NCBI RefSeq assembly: GCF_002561455.1
Contig: NZ_NTUP01000014.1
Coordinates: 184,480-248,479 of the forward strand
Source of the DNA: Bacillus sp. AFS015802
GTDB taxonomy: Bacteria; Bacillota; Bacilli; Bacillales; Bacillaceae_B
Reading direction: 5' to 3'
DNA: 64,000 bases
Part shown: positions 45,672 to 54,602 of the stretch, piece after piece
Layout of the letters: every line of letters begins with the position of its first letter
Position numbering within the stretch: the first letter of the stretch is position 1
Notes under the pieces: generated by a model
What the model was told of the DNA's origin: nothing
Database searches by the model: none
The model's input: only the letters and a program-made list of their open reading frames with translations
Made by a program: the position numbers and the translations under genes

Positions 45672-48600
45672 CAAAGCTTAAATCGTATTCATTTCTCTTG
45701 TTCATCATCAGCGTCGTGCTGATCGTTTCAGCCCCTTTTTGGCTGTGGCAGCTCAAGAAGGAGCAGGAATTGAATGTATTGATCATAGATAAAACGGTGC
45801 CGGATACGACGTACCGTGAGCATAAAGGGCTTATGTGGCTGTTGAATCAGCAGAAATATGTCCATTCAGGCGGGAAGCGGTATGATCTTCAAAAAGACTA
45901 TATTGGATTTGTGCCGAAGAAGGACCAAACCTTCGATATTAAAAATATTCCTTCATCTACTAGCAAGTATGATGCGGTTTACATAGCCGATACGTACGGG
46001 GTGTATGAAGAAGAGTTCCATAATGAGAATGTTTCCGGTAAGCGGTCCTCAAAGCTTTACGGGGGCTTGACCGATCAGGATATGGAAGCCTTGAAAGATA
46101 TGGCGATGACGGATGGAAAAACCTTGATCGCCGAGTTCAATTCCATGGCGCAGCCTACGGAAGAAGCAACACGGAAGAAATTCTACTCCCTGTTCAACCT
46201 GGAATGGTCCGGCTGGATCGGAAGGTATTTCCCTGAAATGCAAAATAGCGAAGTGCCGCAATGGGTGAGGGACAACTACGAGAAACAGTACGGAGAGGCC
46301 TACCGTTTCAAAGGGCCCGGCTATGTACTGGTGGACGAAAATGACCGGCTGGTGGTACTGGATCAGGATGACATCGGGAAGAAGGGTGTGGTCTTTTCTA
46401 CCACTTCACAAGGAGAGGATTTCATCGGTGAAAAAATCGATGTCCCCTATTCGTACTGGTTTGACATGGTGGAAGCCGTCGACCCGGATGAAGTCATGGC
46501 GAACTATACACTATCCCTTTCAAATTGCGGAAAAGACACCATGAAAGCCCTGAATCTGCCGGTCACCTTTCCGGCGGTCGTCCACGGTGAGAACCGTCAA
46601 TTCGACACGTACTATTTCAGCGGGGATTATGCGGATCAGCCCGATGTTCCCGACCTGTATCAAACCGTAGGATTCTCTTCATGGAGAAAATGGACGGAAT
46701 CATCCAGTCCTGATAATACGTCTCAATTCTATTGGAAGGCGTATACCCCTATGATGAATGCGATCTTAGAGAACATTCAAAAGGGTGAAAACCGGAAGAA
46801 ACCCGAAACCGTCCACATCACCGATGAAAACGGCCTGAAGTTCGCCGGGAAGACGGGAGAAGATTACATTCAGGTGAAGAAGGACGGGAAGTGGGAGGAC
46901 CTCCTGATCAAAGGGGTCAATATGGGTATTGCCAGGCCCGGTTCATTCCCTGGTGAAACCGCGATTTCAAAAGCAGAATACCTGAGATGGTTCAAGCAAA
47001 TCGGAGCCATGAATGCCAATGCGCTCCGGATTTACACCATCCACCCTCCCGAATTTTATGAAGCCTTTTACGAATACAATCAAATGGCGGATAAACCCCT
47101 GTATTTATTCCACGGGGTATGGGTGAATGAAGAAATTTTCTTAAGGTCGGAAGATGCCTTTGCGAAAGAAAATACCGATGAATTCTCTGCGGAAATCAAG
47201 AAGACCATCGACCTGGTCCATGGGAACGCTGAAATTCCTGAGAGGAAAGGTCATGCGTCCGGTTCCTACCCATACGATATCTCCCCTTATGTCCTGGGAT
47301 GGATCTTTGGAGTGGAATGGGACCCAGAAGTAGTCCTTGCAACCAATGAAAAACATAAAGGACTCGAAGACTTCGAGGGTGAATACATTGAAACGGAGAA
47401 TGCCGAGCCATTTGAAATCTGGCTGTCCGAGAGAATGAATGAAGGAATTAAGTATGAAACGGATACGTACCAGTGGCAAAGACCCGTCAGCTTCACCAAT
47501 TGGGTCACGACGGATCTTTTGGACCATCCAAGCGAGCCCCTTGAAAAAGAAGACATGGTTTCGGTGGATCCGAATGTGATGAAGGCAACCGATAAACTAA
47601 AGACCGGTTTATTCGCTTCTTATCACATTTATCCGTACTATCCCGATTTCCTGAATTTTGAACCACAGTATGTAAACTATATCGATCATCGTGGAGAAAA
47701 GAATAACTATGCCGGCTATTTGAATGATATGAAGAAGGTGCACACCATGCCGGTACTGGTGGCGGAATTCGGTGTCCCGGGATCCCGCGGACTCGCTCAC
47801 CGGAACGTCTACGGGATGGATCAGGGACAGCATTCGGAAAAAGAACAAGGGAAGATCGACGCAAGGTTATTCGAGGATATCACAGAGGAGAAAATGGCGG
47901 GTGGTATCGTCTTCTCCTGGCAGGATGAATGGTTCAAACGGACGTGGAATACGATGGACTATGACAATCCGGACCGCCGCCCGTTCTGGCAGAATGCCCA
48001 AGCCAATGAGCAGCAGTTCGGAATGCTGAGCTTTGATCCTGGTGAGAGCAAGTCCGACATGATCCATGTGGACGGAAGAGAAGAGGACTGGACCTTCAAC
48101 GGGATCGAACCTGCTTTTAGTGAGGATGATCACAGACTGTATGTGACGAGCGATGAGCGGTATGTGTATGTGCGAATCGATACAGATGCCATTTCTGAAG
48201 AGAAAGATACGTATCTTCTATTCGATACGATCAAGAATCAGGGTCAATCCACGATTTTACAAGAAAACAGGGTTTCAACGGCTGGAGTCGATTTTGTCCT
48301 TCATATGAAGGGAACGAAGGAAGCCCGATTGATGGTCGACAGCTATTATGACATACATCACTATCAATATGGCCATGTCCTCCATATGATCGAAGAAGAG
48401 AAGTATGCGAAAGTGAAAAACAACGGGGAGTATCACCCGATTCGTTTGACGCTGAACAAATCCTTGGATGTAGAAGGGGAAAACATCCCGTTCCAGTCCT
48501 ATGAGACGGGACTTCTTCAGTTCGGTACATCGAACCCGGAGGATAAAAAGTATGACTCTTTGACCGATATCAGTGTCGGCTCTTCGAAACAACGATACGA

Positions 48601-48901
48601 AATCCGGATTCCATGGCAGCTGCTCAATATAAAGGATCCCAGCCTGAAAGAGGCGATGGGGGATATCTGGTCCGGTAAAGGGCTTGAAAGCTCGACCACC
48701 CTGGAATCCATAAGGGTCGGATTGTATGAAAAGGACGGGGAGAAGGTGTTCTCTTATCCGTCCAGGACTCAAGAAGGGTTCATGAATCCGGAACAATTTT
48801 ACCCGTATACCTGGAAGGCGTGGGACCAGCCCGCGTCCCATGAACGATTGAAGCAGTCGTACTACGAAATGAAAGAAGCTTATGAGAAAGAGGGGGAGTA
48901 A
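45668..48901 (+). CDS. Large membrane-anchored glycosidase-like protein
   Basis: A 1077-residue protein with one N-terminal membrane helix (about 8-28) and no lipobox, so the bulk lies outside the cell. Three regions: 33-400 resembles a glutamine-amidotransferase-like (non-catalytic) fold (ELNVLIIDKTVPD, YDAVYIADTYGVY, GKTLIAEFNSMA); 411-790 is a TIM barrel (LLIKGVNMGIARPGSF, ANALRIYTIHPPEFYEAF) with candidate catalytic glutamates E550 in FGVEWDPE and E700 in LVAEFGVPG, as in clan GH-A; 795-1077 is a beta-sandwich like carbohydrate-binding family 9 or DOMON (VDGREEDWTFNG, YVYVRIDTD, YEIRIPWQLLNI). Overlaps the glycosyltransferase gene by four bases. Likely trims or binds the exported polymer, as PelA, PgaB or BcsZ do in other systems (inference). 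Confidence 0.8.
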   Translation: MTKLKSYSFLLFIISVVLIVSAPFWLWQLKKEQELNVLIIDKTVPDTTYREHKGLMWLLNQQKYVHSGGKRYDLQKDYIGFVPKKDQTFDIKNIPSSTSKYDAVYIADTYGVYEEEFHNENVSGKRSSKLYGGLTDQDMEALKDMAMTDGKTLIAEFNSMAQPTEEATRKKFYSLFNLEWSGWIGRYFPEMQNSEVPQWVRDNYEKQYGEAYRFKGPGYVLVDENDRLVVLDQDDIGKKGVVFSTTSQGEDFIGEKIDVPYSYWFDMVEAVDPDEVMANYTLSLSNCGKDTMKALNLPVTFPAVVHGENRQFDTYYFSGDYADQPDVPDLYQTVGFSSWRKWTESSSPDNTSQFYWKAYTPMMNAILENIQKGENRKKPETVHITDENGLKFAGKTGEDYIQVKKDGKWEDLLIKGVNMGIARPGSFPGETAISKAEYLRWFKQIGAMNANALRIYTIHPPEFYEAFYEYNQMADKPLYLFHGVWVNEEIFLRSEDAFAKENTDEFSAEIKKTIDLVHGNAEIPERKGHASGSYPYDISPYVLGWIFGVEWDPEVVLATNEKHKGLEDFEGEYIETENAEPFEIWLSERMNEGIKYETDTYQWQRPVSFTNWVTTDLLDHPSEPLEKEDMVSVDPNVMKATDKLKTGLFASYHIYPYYPDFLNFEPQYVNYIDHRGEKNNYAGYLNDMKKVHTMPVLVAEFGVPGSRGLAHRNVYGMDQGQHSEKEQGKIDARLFEDITEEKMAGGIVFSWQDEWFKRTWNTMDYDNPDRRPFWQNAQANEQQFGMLSFDPGESKSDMIHVDGREEDWTFNGIEPAFSEDDHRLYVTSDERYVYVRIDTDAISEEKDTYLLFDTIKNQGQSTILQENRVSTAGVDFVLHMKGTKEARLMVDSYYDIHHYQYGHVLHMIEEEKYAKVKNNGEYHPIRLTLNKSLDVEGENIPFQSYETGLLQFGTSNPEDKKYDSLTDISVGSSKQRYEIRIPWQLLNIKDPSLKEAMGDIWSGKGLESSTTLESIRVGLYEKDGEKVFSYPSRTQEGFMNPEQFYPYTWKAWDQPASHERLKQSYYEMKEAYEKEGE

Positions 48902-48904
48902 GAA

Positions 48905-49276
48905 ATGGCAAGAATCTTAATTGCGGAGGATGAAGAGGTCCTCCGGATGTTGATGGTGGATACACTCGAAGACGAGGGACACGAGCTTGATGAAGCGGCA
49001 GACGGCCAGGAAGCCATCAATCAAATCATGGAGAATGACTATGACCTCATTCTCCTCGATTACATGATGCCTCTATACACAGGGCTTGAAGTGATTGAAA
49101 AAATAAGGAACTCACCCGAAAAGAGTACGGTGAAGATCATGATGGTGTCGGCAAAGAGTCAACAAGCGGATAAGGAACTTGTTTTGAAGTCGGGAGCCGA
49201 TTATTTCATTGCCAAACCGTACAGTCCGGCAGAGCTCCTTCAGCGGATTGAGGACATATTGAATGAAGAGAATTAG
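48905..49276 (+). CDS. CheY-like single-domain response regulator
   Basis: A 123-residue receiver without output domain: acidic pocket AEDEE (8-11), phospho-acceptor D52 in LILLDYMMP, the switch residues VSAKS, and K104 in FIAKPYSP. It starts three bases after the glycosidase-like gene and overlaps the kinase by 14 bases. With no DNA-binding domain it must act by protein contact or as a relay or phosphate sink for the adjacent hybrid kinase. Confidence 0.93.
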   Translation: MARILIAEDEEVLRMLMVDTLEDEGHELDEAADGQEAINQIMENDYDLILLDYMMPLYTGLEVIEKIRNSPEKSTVKIMMVSAKSQQADKELVLKSGADYFIAKPYSPAELLQRIEDILNEEN

Positions 49277-52133
49277 AGAATTCTTTCAAACGAGCCTGCG
49301 CAATCAATTCATCGGTATGATGAGCGGCTTCATAGTCATCTTCTTCATAGGGGCTGCCTGCTTGTCCCTCTATGAACGCTCCGTTGCAAATGAGTACCAG
49401 GCTCAGAGGGATCAGCTGAATCAACAAGAAGACGTGGCTGAACAATTAGGCAGACACTTTCAAAAGGCTTTCTTCGATGCAAGAGGCTACATCGCATTCG
49501 GAAGGCAGGGCTTAAAAGAAAGTATTTTTAAGCAAGAGAAAAAAGTGGCTGCCTCGTTGAAGAGTTTGAAAGAACTGGCGACGGATCCAGAAGATCGACG
49601 CTTCCTTAAAGATGTTGAGGAATTTTCAGCTCTTTACTTCGGGGAAATGGTGCCGGGTGTCTTGAGTGATTTCGAAAATGGGGATATCGAAGCTGTGAAA
49701 AAGGCATCGGAGGAAGGGGCTACGGCTACCATCGAAACCTTTCAAACAGAGCTCAATACGTATGCGGACTCCATTGAACAAAGTAAGCGGGATGCTTACG
49801 ATGAACTGAAACGGAAAGAGTCCTTCAGTCAAACGGCCTTTGTGATCTTCATCTTTCTGATCCTCCTTGTTTTGATGAGACTGATGCGGATGATGGCCAA
49901 ACAAATCGGCCAGCCTCTTAATCAGGTGGCTTCCGCCGCAGAACAGATCGCTGAAAACGAAGCATACCAGAAGTGGAGCTTTGATCATAAACGCAAAGAC
50001 GAAATCGGGAAGATGGCCCGTGCGTTTGAGAAGATGATCTACAAAATCCAGGAGAAGGAAGAGCACCTCTTAGCACAGAATGAAGAACTGCAAGCCCAGC
50101 AGGATGAACTGGAATCCCAGCAATCAGAGCTTGAACACTTGCTTACCATGACGAAGAATCGTGAGTCGCAGCTGGAACGAAGGAATGAATTCATTCATGG
50201 AATATCGAGCTCCCTTAACAAACAAGACGTATTGGAGAGCATCGTGATAAGCATGAGTCATGTGATGGGGGCTACCAGGGGCATGATTGTCCTTATGGAT
50301 GATCAAAAGTCCAATGCATCGTTCGGAATCTCCCAAAATGGAGCGGCTCAGTTCTTGACCTACATTTATAATGGGATTCACCAGCGGTTATTCGATTCGA
50401 GGCAGCCTTTCTCGCTTAAACGGGAAATGACTCCTTCCGAGAAGGGATACCATGAAGAAACCCTTTATTCATATGATTTATTTTTACCTGTCCTTTCCGC
50501 CGATCAACAGGTGGAAGCAATCATGGTATTCAGCCGCTTCGGAAATGATTTTACCAAGCATGAATTCGATGAGTATACGAGCCTGGCAAAACAAATCTCC
50601 ATCTCCTTGCAAAAGATTTATCTTTTTGAAGAATCCGAGACGAATCGCCACCTTACCCAGGATATCCTCAATAATATCCAAGAAGGGATTCAGCTCATCG
50701 ATAAGAGTGGCAATAACTTATTGATCAATACGAAATTTTCGGCATTGATCCGGGGTGAGATCGGTGAACTTCAACAAGCCTGCTATCAAACGTGGAAGCA
50801 GGCCCTTATGGACCGGGTTGAAGATAAAGAGAAACTGGATGAGTATTATGAATCGATTGTGAAGGAAGGCAAGACAGGTAAACATCTTCTTACTTATCAC
50901 CTGGTGGACAGTAAAGAGGTATTCCAGGTCTATTCTGAATCTCTCTATCAGGGAGGAGAGCAGATAGGGACGATCTTTGTGCACCGGAATATCACGAAAG
51001 AATTCGAAGTCGATCAAATGAAATCGGAATTTGTCAGCACCGTCAGCCACGAGCTGCGCACACCACTATCCAGTGTGCTTGGGTTTACGGAACTGATGCT
51101 GACAAAAGACTTGAAGCCTGAGAGAACGAAGAAATATTTAACGACGATCTACCAGGAAGCGAAGCGCCTGACATCTCTCATCAATGACTTCCTGGATGTC
51201 CAGCGCATGGAGTCCGGCCGGCAGACTTTCGAGAAAAAATACGAGGATGTCGTCCCGGTCATTCAACAGGTGATCGAAACCCAAAAGGTCAACGCACCCC
51301 ATCACTCTTTCAATATCGCAAGGGAGACGGACTGTACGATCGTTCTCGGGGACAGGGACAAATTGTCCCAGGCGTTCACCAATCTGATCAGCAATGCCAT
51401 CAAGTATTCTCCCGATGGAGGTACCATTACCGTCCATTTCCGCGAGGGAGAGGAAAGCATTCTCATCGACATCAGGGATGAAGGTCTCGGGATACCACAG
51501 GAGGCCATTCCAAATCTGTTCACCAAGTTCTATCGTGTCGACAATTCCGATAGAAGGAGAATCGGAGGTACCGGGTTGGGTCTGACGATCGTGAAGGAAA
51601 TCATCGAAACCCACGACGGGGACATCACCGTTTCATCAGAAGAAGGGAAAGGGAGCGTGTTCACCATACGCCTGCCGATTGTGACCATCGAAACCTTCAA
51701 AGAGGATGAGCATAGTGGTGACGGGATGAATATCATCGTCATCGAAGACGATATCAATCTGGCATCCCTACTGAAAGCAGAGCTGTCCGACAGTGGCTTC
51801 AAGGTCCAGCACTCACCTTCCGGAAGCACGGCCTTGACCAAGATACGGGAAGAGAAACCCGATGCCATTGTCCTGGACATCATGCTCGAGGGACCTATGT
51901 CGGGATGGGACGTTCTTGAAAAAATGAAATCAGACCAACATCTTGCGCATATTCCCATCATCATTTCTTCCGCATTGGATGAAAAAGAAAAAGGACTCAC
52001 CCTCGGAGCGAATGATTACTTGGTCAAACCTTATCACCCGAGCAGACTGTCCAAAACGATTTTACATCTGTTGTTGAAAAAAGGGTTGAACGGTGAGATT
52101 TTAGTGCCGGTTGAGGAAACGCGAATAGAATAA
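49263..52133 (+). CDS. Hybrid sensor histidine kinase (4HB-like sensor, HAMP, GAF, PAS, HisKA, HATPase, REC)
   Basis: A 956-residue membrane kinase. Helix 1 at about 15-37, an extracellular all-helical sensor (38-190) like the four-helix bundles of chemoreceptors, helix 2 at 191-212, HAMP (213-265), a glutamine-rich coiled coil (265-300), GAF (310-455), PAS (465-580), then HisKA with phospho-histidine H596 in VSTVSHELRTPLSS, HATPase with N711 (NLISNAIKYS), DEGLG (739) and GGTGLGL (769), and a C-terminal receiver with D872 (IVLDIML). Extra-long sensor arrangement suggests both outside and cytoplasmic signals. The attached receiver needs a histidine phosphotransfer partner; the only one in the window is the N-terminal domain of the cyclase at 41.6 kb. 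Confidence 0.92.
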   Translation: MKRIREFFQTSLRNQFIGMMSGFIVIFFIGAACLSLYERSVANEYQAQRDQLNQQEDVAEQLGRHFQKAFFDARGYIAFGRQGLKESIFKQEKKVAASLKSLKELATDPEDRRFLKDVEEFSALYFGEMVPGVLSDFENGDIEAVKKASEEGATATIETFQTELNTYADSIEQSKRDAYDELKRKESFSQTAFVIFIFLILLVLMRLMRMMAKQIGQPLNQVASAAEQIAENEAYQKWSFDHKRKDEIGKMARAFEKMIYKIQEKEEHLLAQNEELQAQQDELESQQSELEHLLTMTKNRESQLERRNEFIHGISSSLNKQDVLESIVISMSHVMGATRGMIVLMDDQKSNASFGISQNGAAQFLTYIYNGIHQRLFDSRQPFSLKREMTPSEKGYHEETLYSYDLFLPVLSADQQVEAIMVFSRFGNDFTKHEFDEYTSLAKQISISLQKIYLFEESETNRHLTQDILNNIQEGIQLIDKSGNNLLINTKFSALIRGEIGELQQACYQTWKQALMDRVEDKEKLDEYYESIVKEGKTGKHLLTYHLVDSKEVFQVYSESLYQGGEQIGTIFVHRNITKEFEVDQMKSEFVSTVSHELRTPLSSVLGFTELMLTKDLKPERTKKYLTTIYQEAKRLTSLINDFLDVQRMESGRQTFEKKYEDVVPVIQQVIETQKVNAPHHSFNIARETDCTIVLGDRDKLSQAFTNLISNAIKYSPDGGTITVHFREGEESILIDIRDEGLGIPQEAIPNLFTKFYRVDNSDRRRIGGTGLGLTIVKEIIETHDGDITVSSEEGKGSVFTIRLPIVTIETFKEDEHSGDGMNIIVIEDDINLASLLKAELSDSGFKVQHSPSGSTALTKIREEKPDAIVLDIMLEGPMSGWDVLEKMKSDQHLAHIPIIISSALDEKEKGLTLGANDYLVKPYHPSRLSKTILHLLLKKGLNGEILVPVEETRIE

Positions 52134-52137
52134 AATC

Positions 52138-52178
52138 CAAAAAAACCCCCTCACGGTCGATTCCGTGAGGGGGTTTTG
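52138..52178. terminator. Bidirectional terminator between the kinase operon and clpP
   Basis: AAAACCCCCTCACGG pairs with CCGTGAGGGGGTTTT around a 6-base loop. A run precedes it and T run follows, so it can end transcripts from both strands. Confidence 0.92.
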
Positions 52179-52184
52179 TACGTC

Positions 52185-52781
52185 TTACTTATTATTCATA
52201 TCGTTACGAGTGATGATGCGGTCGATCAATCCATATTCAAGCGCTCTTTCAGCTGTCATGAAGTTATCGCGATCCGTATCTTTAGAAATCACTTCAAGAG
52301 GTTGACCCGTGCGATCAGCCAGGATTTGATTCAATTTCTCACGAAGGAATAGAATACGCTTCGCAGCGATTTCGATTTCCGTCGCCTGACCTTGAGCTCC
52401 GCCAAGTGGCTGGTGAATCATCACTTCAGCATTTGGAAGGGCTAAGCGCTTGCCTTTTGCACCTGCTGCAAGAAGGAACGCACCCATTGAAGCCGCCATA
52501 CCGATACAGATCGTCTGTACGTCAGGCTTGATGTATTGAATTGTATCGTAGATTGCCATCCCTGCCGTGATGCTTCCGCCAGGAGAATTTATGTAGATTG
52601 AGATATCCTTCTCCGGGTTTTCAGATTCAAGGAAAAGAAGCTGTGCTACAATGGAGTTCGCCACATTGTCGTCAATGCCGCTTCCAAGCATGATGACACG
52701 GTCTTTCAATAAACGTGAATAAATGTCATACGCACGTTCACCGCGGTTTGTTTGTTCAATAACTGTAGGAATTAAATTCAT
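52185..52781 (-). CDS. clpP: ATP-dependent Clp protease proteolytic subunit
   Basis: ClpP is the serine protease barrel that degrades proteins fed by ClpX, ClpC or ClpE. In 198 residues: S98 in [10 protein letters not shown]123 in MIHQPLGG and D172 form the catalytic triad. [17 protein letters not shown] is the usual oxyanion strand. The gene is the only large one on the minus strand in the window. A ribosome site (AAGGAGG) and a CtsR-controlled promoter lie upstream. Confidence 0.98.
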   Translation of the reverse strand: MNLIPTVIEQTNRGERAYDIYSRLLKDRVIMLGSGIDDNVANSIVAQLLFLESENPEKDISIYINSPGGSITAGMAIYDTIQYIKPDVQTICIGMAASMGAFLLAAGAKGKRLALPNAEVMIHQPLGGAQGQATEIEIAAKRILFLREKLNQILADRTGQPLEVISKDTDRDNFMTAERALEYGLIDRIITRNDMNNK

Positions 52782-52841
52782 CCTCGTTCCTCCTTAGAAA
52801 TCTTTTATTTTTGTAGAGTTACTTATTCACTTTGTATTGTT

Positions 52842-52871
52842 ATCATACACCCATGGTCAATAAAGGTCAAA
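52842..52871 (-). promoter_or_regulatory. clpP promoter with overlapping CtsR operator
   Basis: On the minus strand TTGACC, 17 bases, TATGAT form a sigma-A promoter. On the plus strand GGTCAAT-AAA-GGTCAAA (52855-52871) is a CtsR direct heptamer repeat that covers the -35. This is the standard arrangement for heat-shock control of clpP. Confidence 0.88.
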
Positions 52872-53046
52872 CTAAACGCTTCCTTTATTACCCTGTATAT
52901 AAATCCTTTCTACATGATACCCATTCATTCCTTTTTTAAACGGGGTGTATGGGGAAGTTTGTTGTTTAAGTAGGTAGATGTCTGTGAACATTTTTTCTGT
53001 TTAGGGGTAAATAAACCTGAACTAAGTTTATAGTGAATCGTAGACC

Positions 53047-53174
53047 GTTCCTTTCCGCTGCAGGCACTTGCTTTCCGCGGGGAGGGAGTCGAGCCTCCTC
53101 GGGCTTGCGCCCTGTGGGGTCTCGACCTTCCCTCTATTTCCCGCAGGAGTCAAGTGCCTTCCGCTGCAATCCAC
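53047..53174 (-). repeat. Structured intergenic repeat, copy 2
   Basis: The reverse complement of this stretch aligns with the repeat after uvrA (blocks CAGCGGAAGG, GACTCCTGCGGGAAA, GAGACCCC, CCCGAGGAGGCTC, CCCCGCGGAAAGC, TGCAGCGGAAA). Paired blocks are GGCACTTG (53063) / CAAGTGCC (53151) and GTCGAG (53088) / CTCGAC (53121). They differ from the first copy on both sides of the stem so that pairing is kept. It lies between clpP and tRNA-Arg. The bases 52872-53046 hold no gene. Confidence 0.82.
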
Positions 53175-53279
53175 TCTGTGGTTCTTTAGAAGGACAGAGA
53201 ATGAGTAACAGCAAATCCCCACTACACTTTTAAAAGATATTAATGGGGTAGCTAAAAAAGACATATACAATAATATCTA

Positions 53280-53308
53280 TTGCAAACAAGCAATATCTGG
53301 CTTATAAT
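53280..53308 (+). promoter_or_regulatory. Sigma-A promoter of tRNA-Arg
   Basis: TTGCAA and a perfect TATAAT are 17 bases apart, about 28 bases before the tRNA. Confidence 0.8.
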
Positions 53309-53336
53309 ATATATTCGTGACGGTTATTTATTTCAT

Positions 53337-53408
53337 GCCCTCGTGGTGCAACGGATAGCACGTAAGATTCCGGTTCTTAAAATGGGGGTTCGATTCCCTC
53401 CGAGGGCG
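53337..53408 (+). tRNA. tRNA-Arg (anticodon CCG)
   Basis: A full cloverleaf: acceptor GCCCTCG/CGAGGGC, D stem GTGC/GCAC, anticodon stem TAAGA/TCTTA around TTCCGGT (anticodon CCG, reading CGG), T arm GGGGG-TTCGATT-CCCTC with one G-T pair, and discriminator G. CCA is not encoded. A tRNA-Arg gene near clpP is also found in B. subtilis. Confidence 0.95.
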
Positions 53409-53427
53409 TACTTGAAAGAGAGATATG

Positions 53428-53471
53428 AAGGTGTTTCTACAAGTTTTTAATTTGTGGAAGCATCTTTTTTT
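53428..53471 (+). terminator. Terminator of tRNA-Arg
   Basis: AAGGTGTTTCTACAA pairs, with several G-T pairs, to TTGTGGAAGCATCTT, followed by T7. Beyond it, up to the exonuclease gene, 220 bases contain only a short startless open frame (see rejected items). Confidence 0.85.
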
Positions 53472-53694
53472 GTTCCTGAGATTAAGGGTGTTTTAGTATA
53501 GTGTATAATCATATAATATACCTATTTTGAAGAAGTGCCGGATCAGTTTTGAATCATATACATAAAAGACTTATGTGTTGAGGTTTATTGGTTTTGCAAG
53601 AAGCTGTTTCGCCCTGCACCAGAAGAATTTGAGAAGAGGAAACTCGTTGATATAGCAAAGAAGAACAAATCTTAAACCGGGATGGTGGCTTCGT

Positions 53695-54294
53695 ATGAAA
53701 GATTTTATAGCTTTTGACTTTGAAACGGCTAATCGTGCAAGACACAGTATATGCTCAGTCGGAATGGTGTTTGTAGAAAATGGTGAAATTGTTGAGTCCA
53801 TTTACCAATTAATCGATCCAGAAGAGGATTTTGATAGGTTTAATATCAGAATACATGGAATTACACCACAAGATGTTGAAGGTGCGATGACGTTCGATGC
53901 TTTCTATCATTCTATCAAGGACAAAATAGAGAATAAGTTGATGATTGCTCATAATCTCTCCTTCGATGGATACGCTTTAAGGGATAATTTAGCTCGTTAT
54001 GAAATGACGCCCGTATACAACCAATTTCTCTGCACATATCAAATGTCCAGAAAAATGGTGAAGGGCCTTCCTGCCTATCAGCTTTCATCTATTTGTACTT
54101 ATTTTGGAATCGAATTAGATCATCACCATCATGCTGCAGCTGATGCTAAAGCATGCGCTCAAATCATGCTAAAGCTAGCAGAAGAGTACCAGATTACAGA
54201 CTTTGATACTCTCTACAATAAGACTCGGATTAAACCGGGAGAAATATCCGAGGGCATCTATCGCTCTTCACTAGTAAGTAAATCTGCTAAATAA
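53695..54294 (+). CDS. DnaQ-like 3'-5' exonuclease
   Basis: A DEDDh exonuclease-domain protein of 199 residues: exo I is IAFDFETAN (D8, E10), then IHGIT, exo II in AHNLSFDGYALRD, and exo III with its histidine in HHAAADAKACAQIML. Family members proofread DNA polymerase III or trim RNA or DNA ends. The 30 residues after the domain (YNKTRIKPGEISEGIY) are not typical of polymerase epsilon subunits, so a stand-alone nuclease is more likely. GGGATGG precedes the ATG. The surrounding bases are AT-rich. Confidence 0.85.
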   Translation: MKDFIAFDFETANRARHSICSVGMVFVENGEIVESIYQLIDPEEDFDRFNIRIHGITPQDVEGAMTFDAFYHSIKDKIENKLMIAHNLSFDGYALRDNLARYEMTPVYNQFLCTYQMSRKMVKGLPAYQLSSICTYFGIELDHHHHAAADAKACAQIMLKLAEEYQITDFDTLYNKTRIKPGEISEGIYRSSLVSKSAK

Positions 54295-54439
54295 CTCAAC
54301 TTTCCAAGAACCTTTGTCTTATAATGATATTCAATTATGGCATCCACCAGGGTGCTTTTTCACTATCAGCTTTTTATTCCATTGAATATAAATTAAGAAA
54401 ATGGTGTTCTAATGGATGGAGAACACCCACACCATGACA

Positions 54440-54475
54440 GTTGATTGTAGCGAGCACATGGAGCGGAAATCAACT
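54440..54475 (+). repeat. Remnant of the structured intergenic repeat (copy 3)
   Basis: GTTGATTG, the left end of copy 1, is joined directly to AGCGAGCACATGGAGCGG and AATCAAC, its right end, as if the centre had been deleted. It lies in the 308-base gap before sigL. The rest of that gap shows only a weak promoter. Confidence 0.65.
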
Positions 54476-54550
54476 ACCACATTCTCAGTAAAGTCTGAAG
54501 AAAAGAATCATATATATAGTACAAACCCACCAACTACCAACGAATTCCCA

Positions 54551-54579
54551 TTAACGAACAACCGATTTTATTGTAGAAT
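54551..54579 (+). promoter_or_regulatory. Possible sigma-A promoter of sigL
   Basis: TTAACG and TAGAAT are 17 bases apart, 24 bases before the start codon. Both boxes deviate from consensus. Confidence 0.4.
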
Positions 54580-54602
54580 AAGTAAATGGGAGGTTAGTAA
54601 TC

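Noticed and set aside
53033..53233. Open frames on both strands between clpP and tRNA-Arg
   Set aside because: They coincide with repeat copy 2, are GC-biased, and have no ribosome sites.
53337..53408. tRNA-Arg as an occupied phage or island attachment site
   Set aside because: No integrase gene and no repeated 3' end of the tRNA within the following sequence.
53550..53675. Short open frame ending KRKLVDIAKKNKS before the exonuclease gene
   Set aside because: It has no usable start codon or ribosome site and is about 40 residues long. It may be a gene remnant but cannot be supported.
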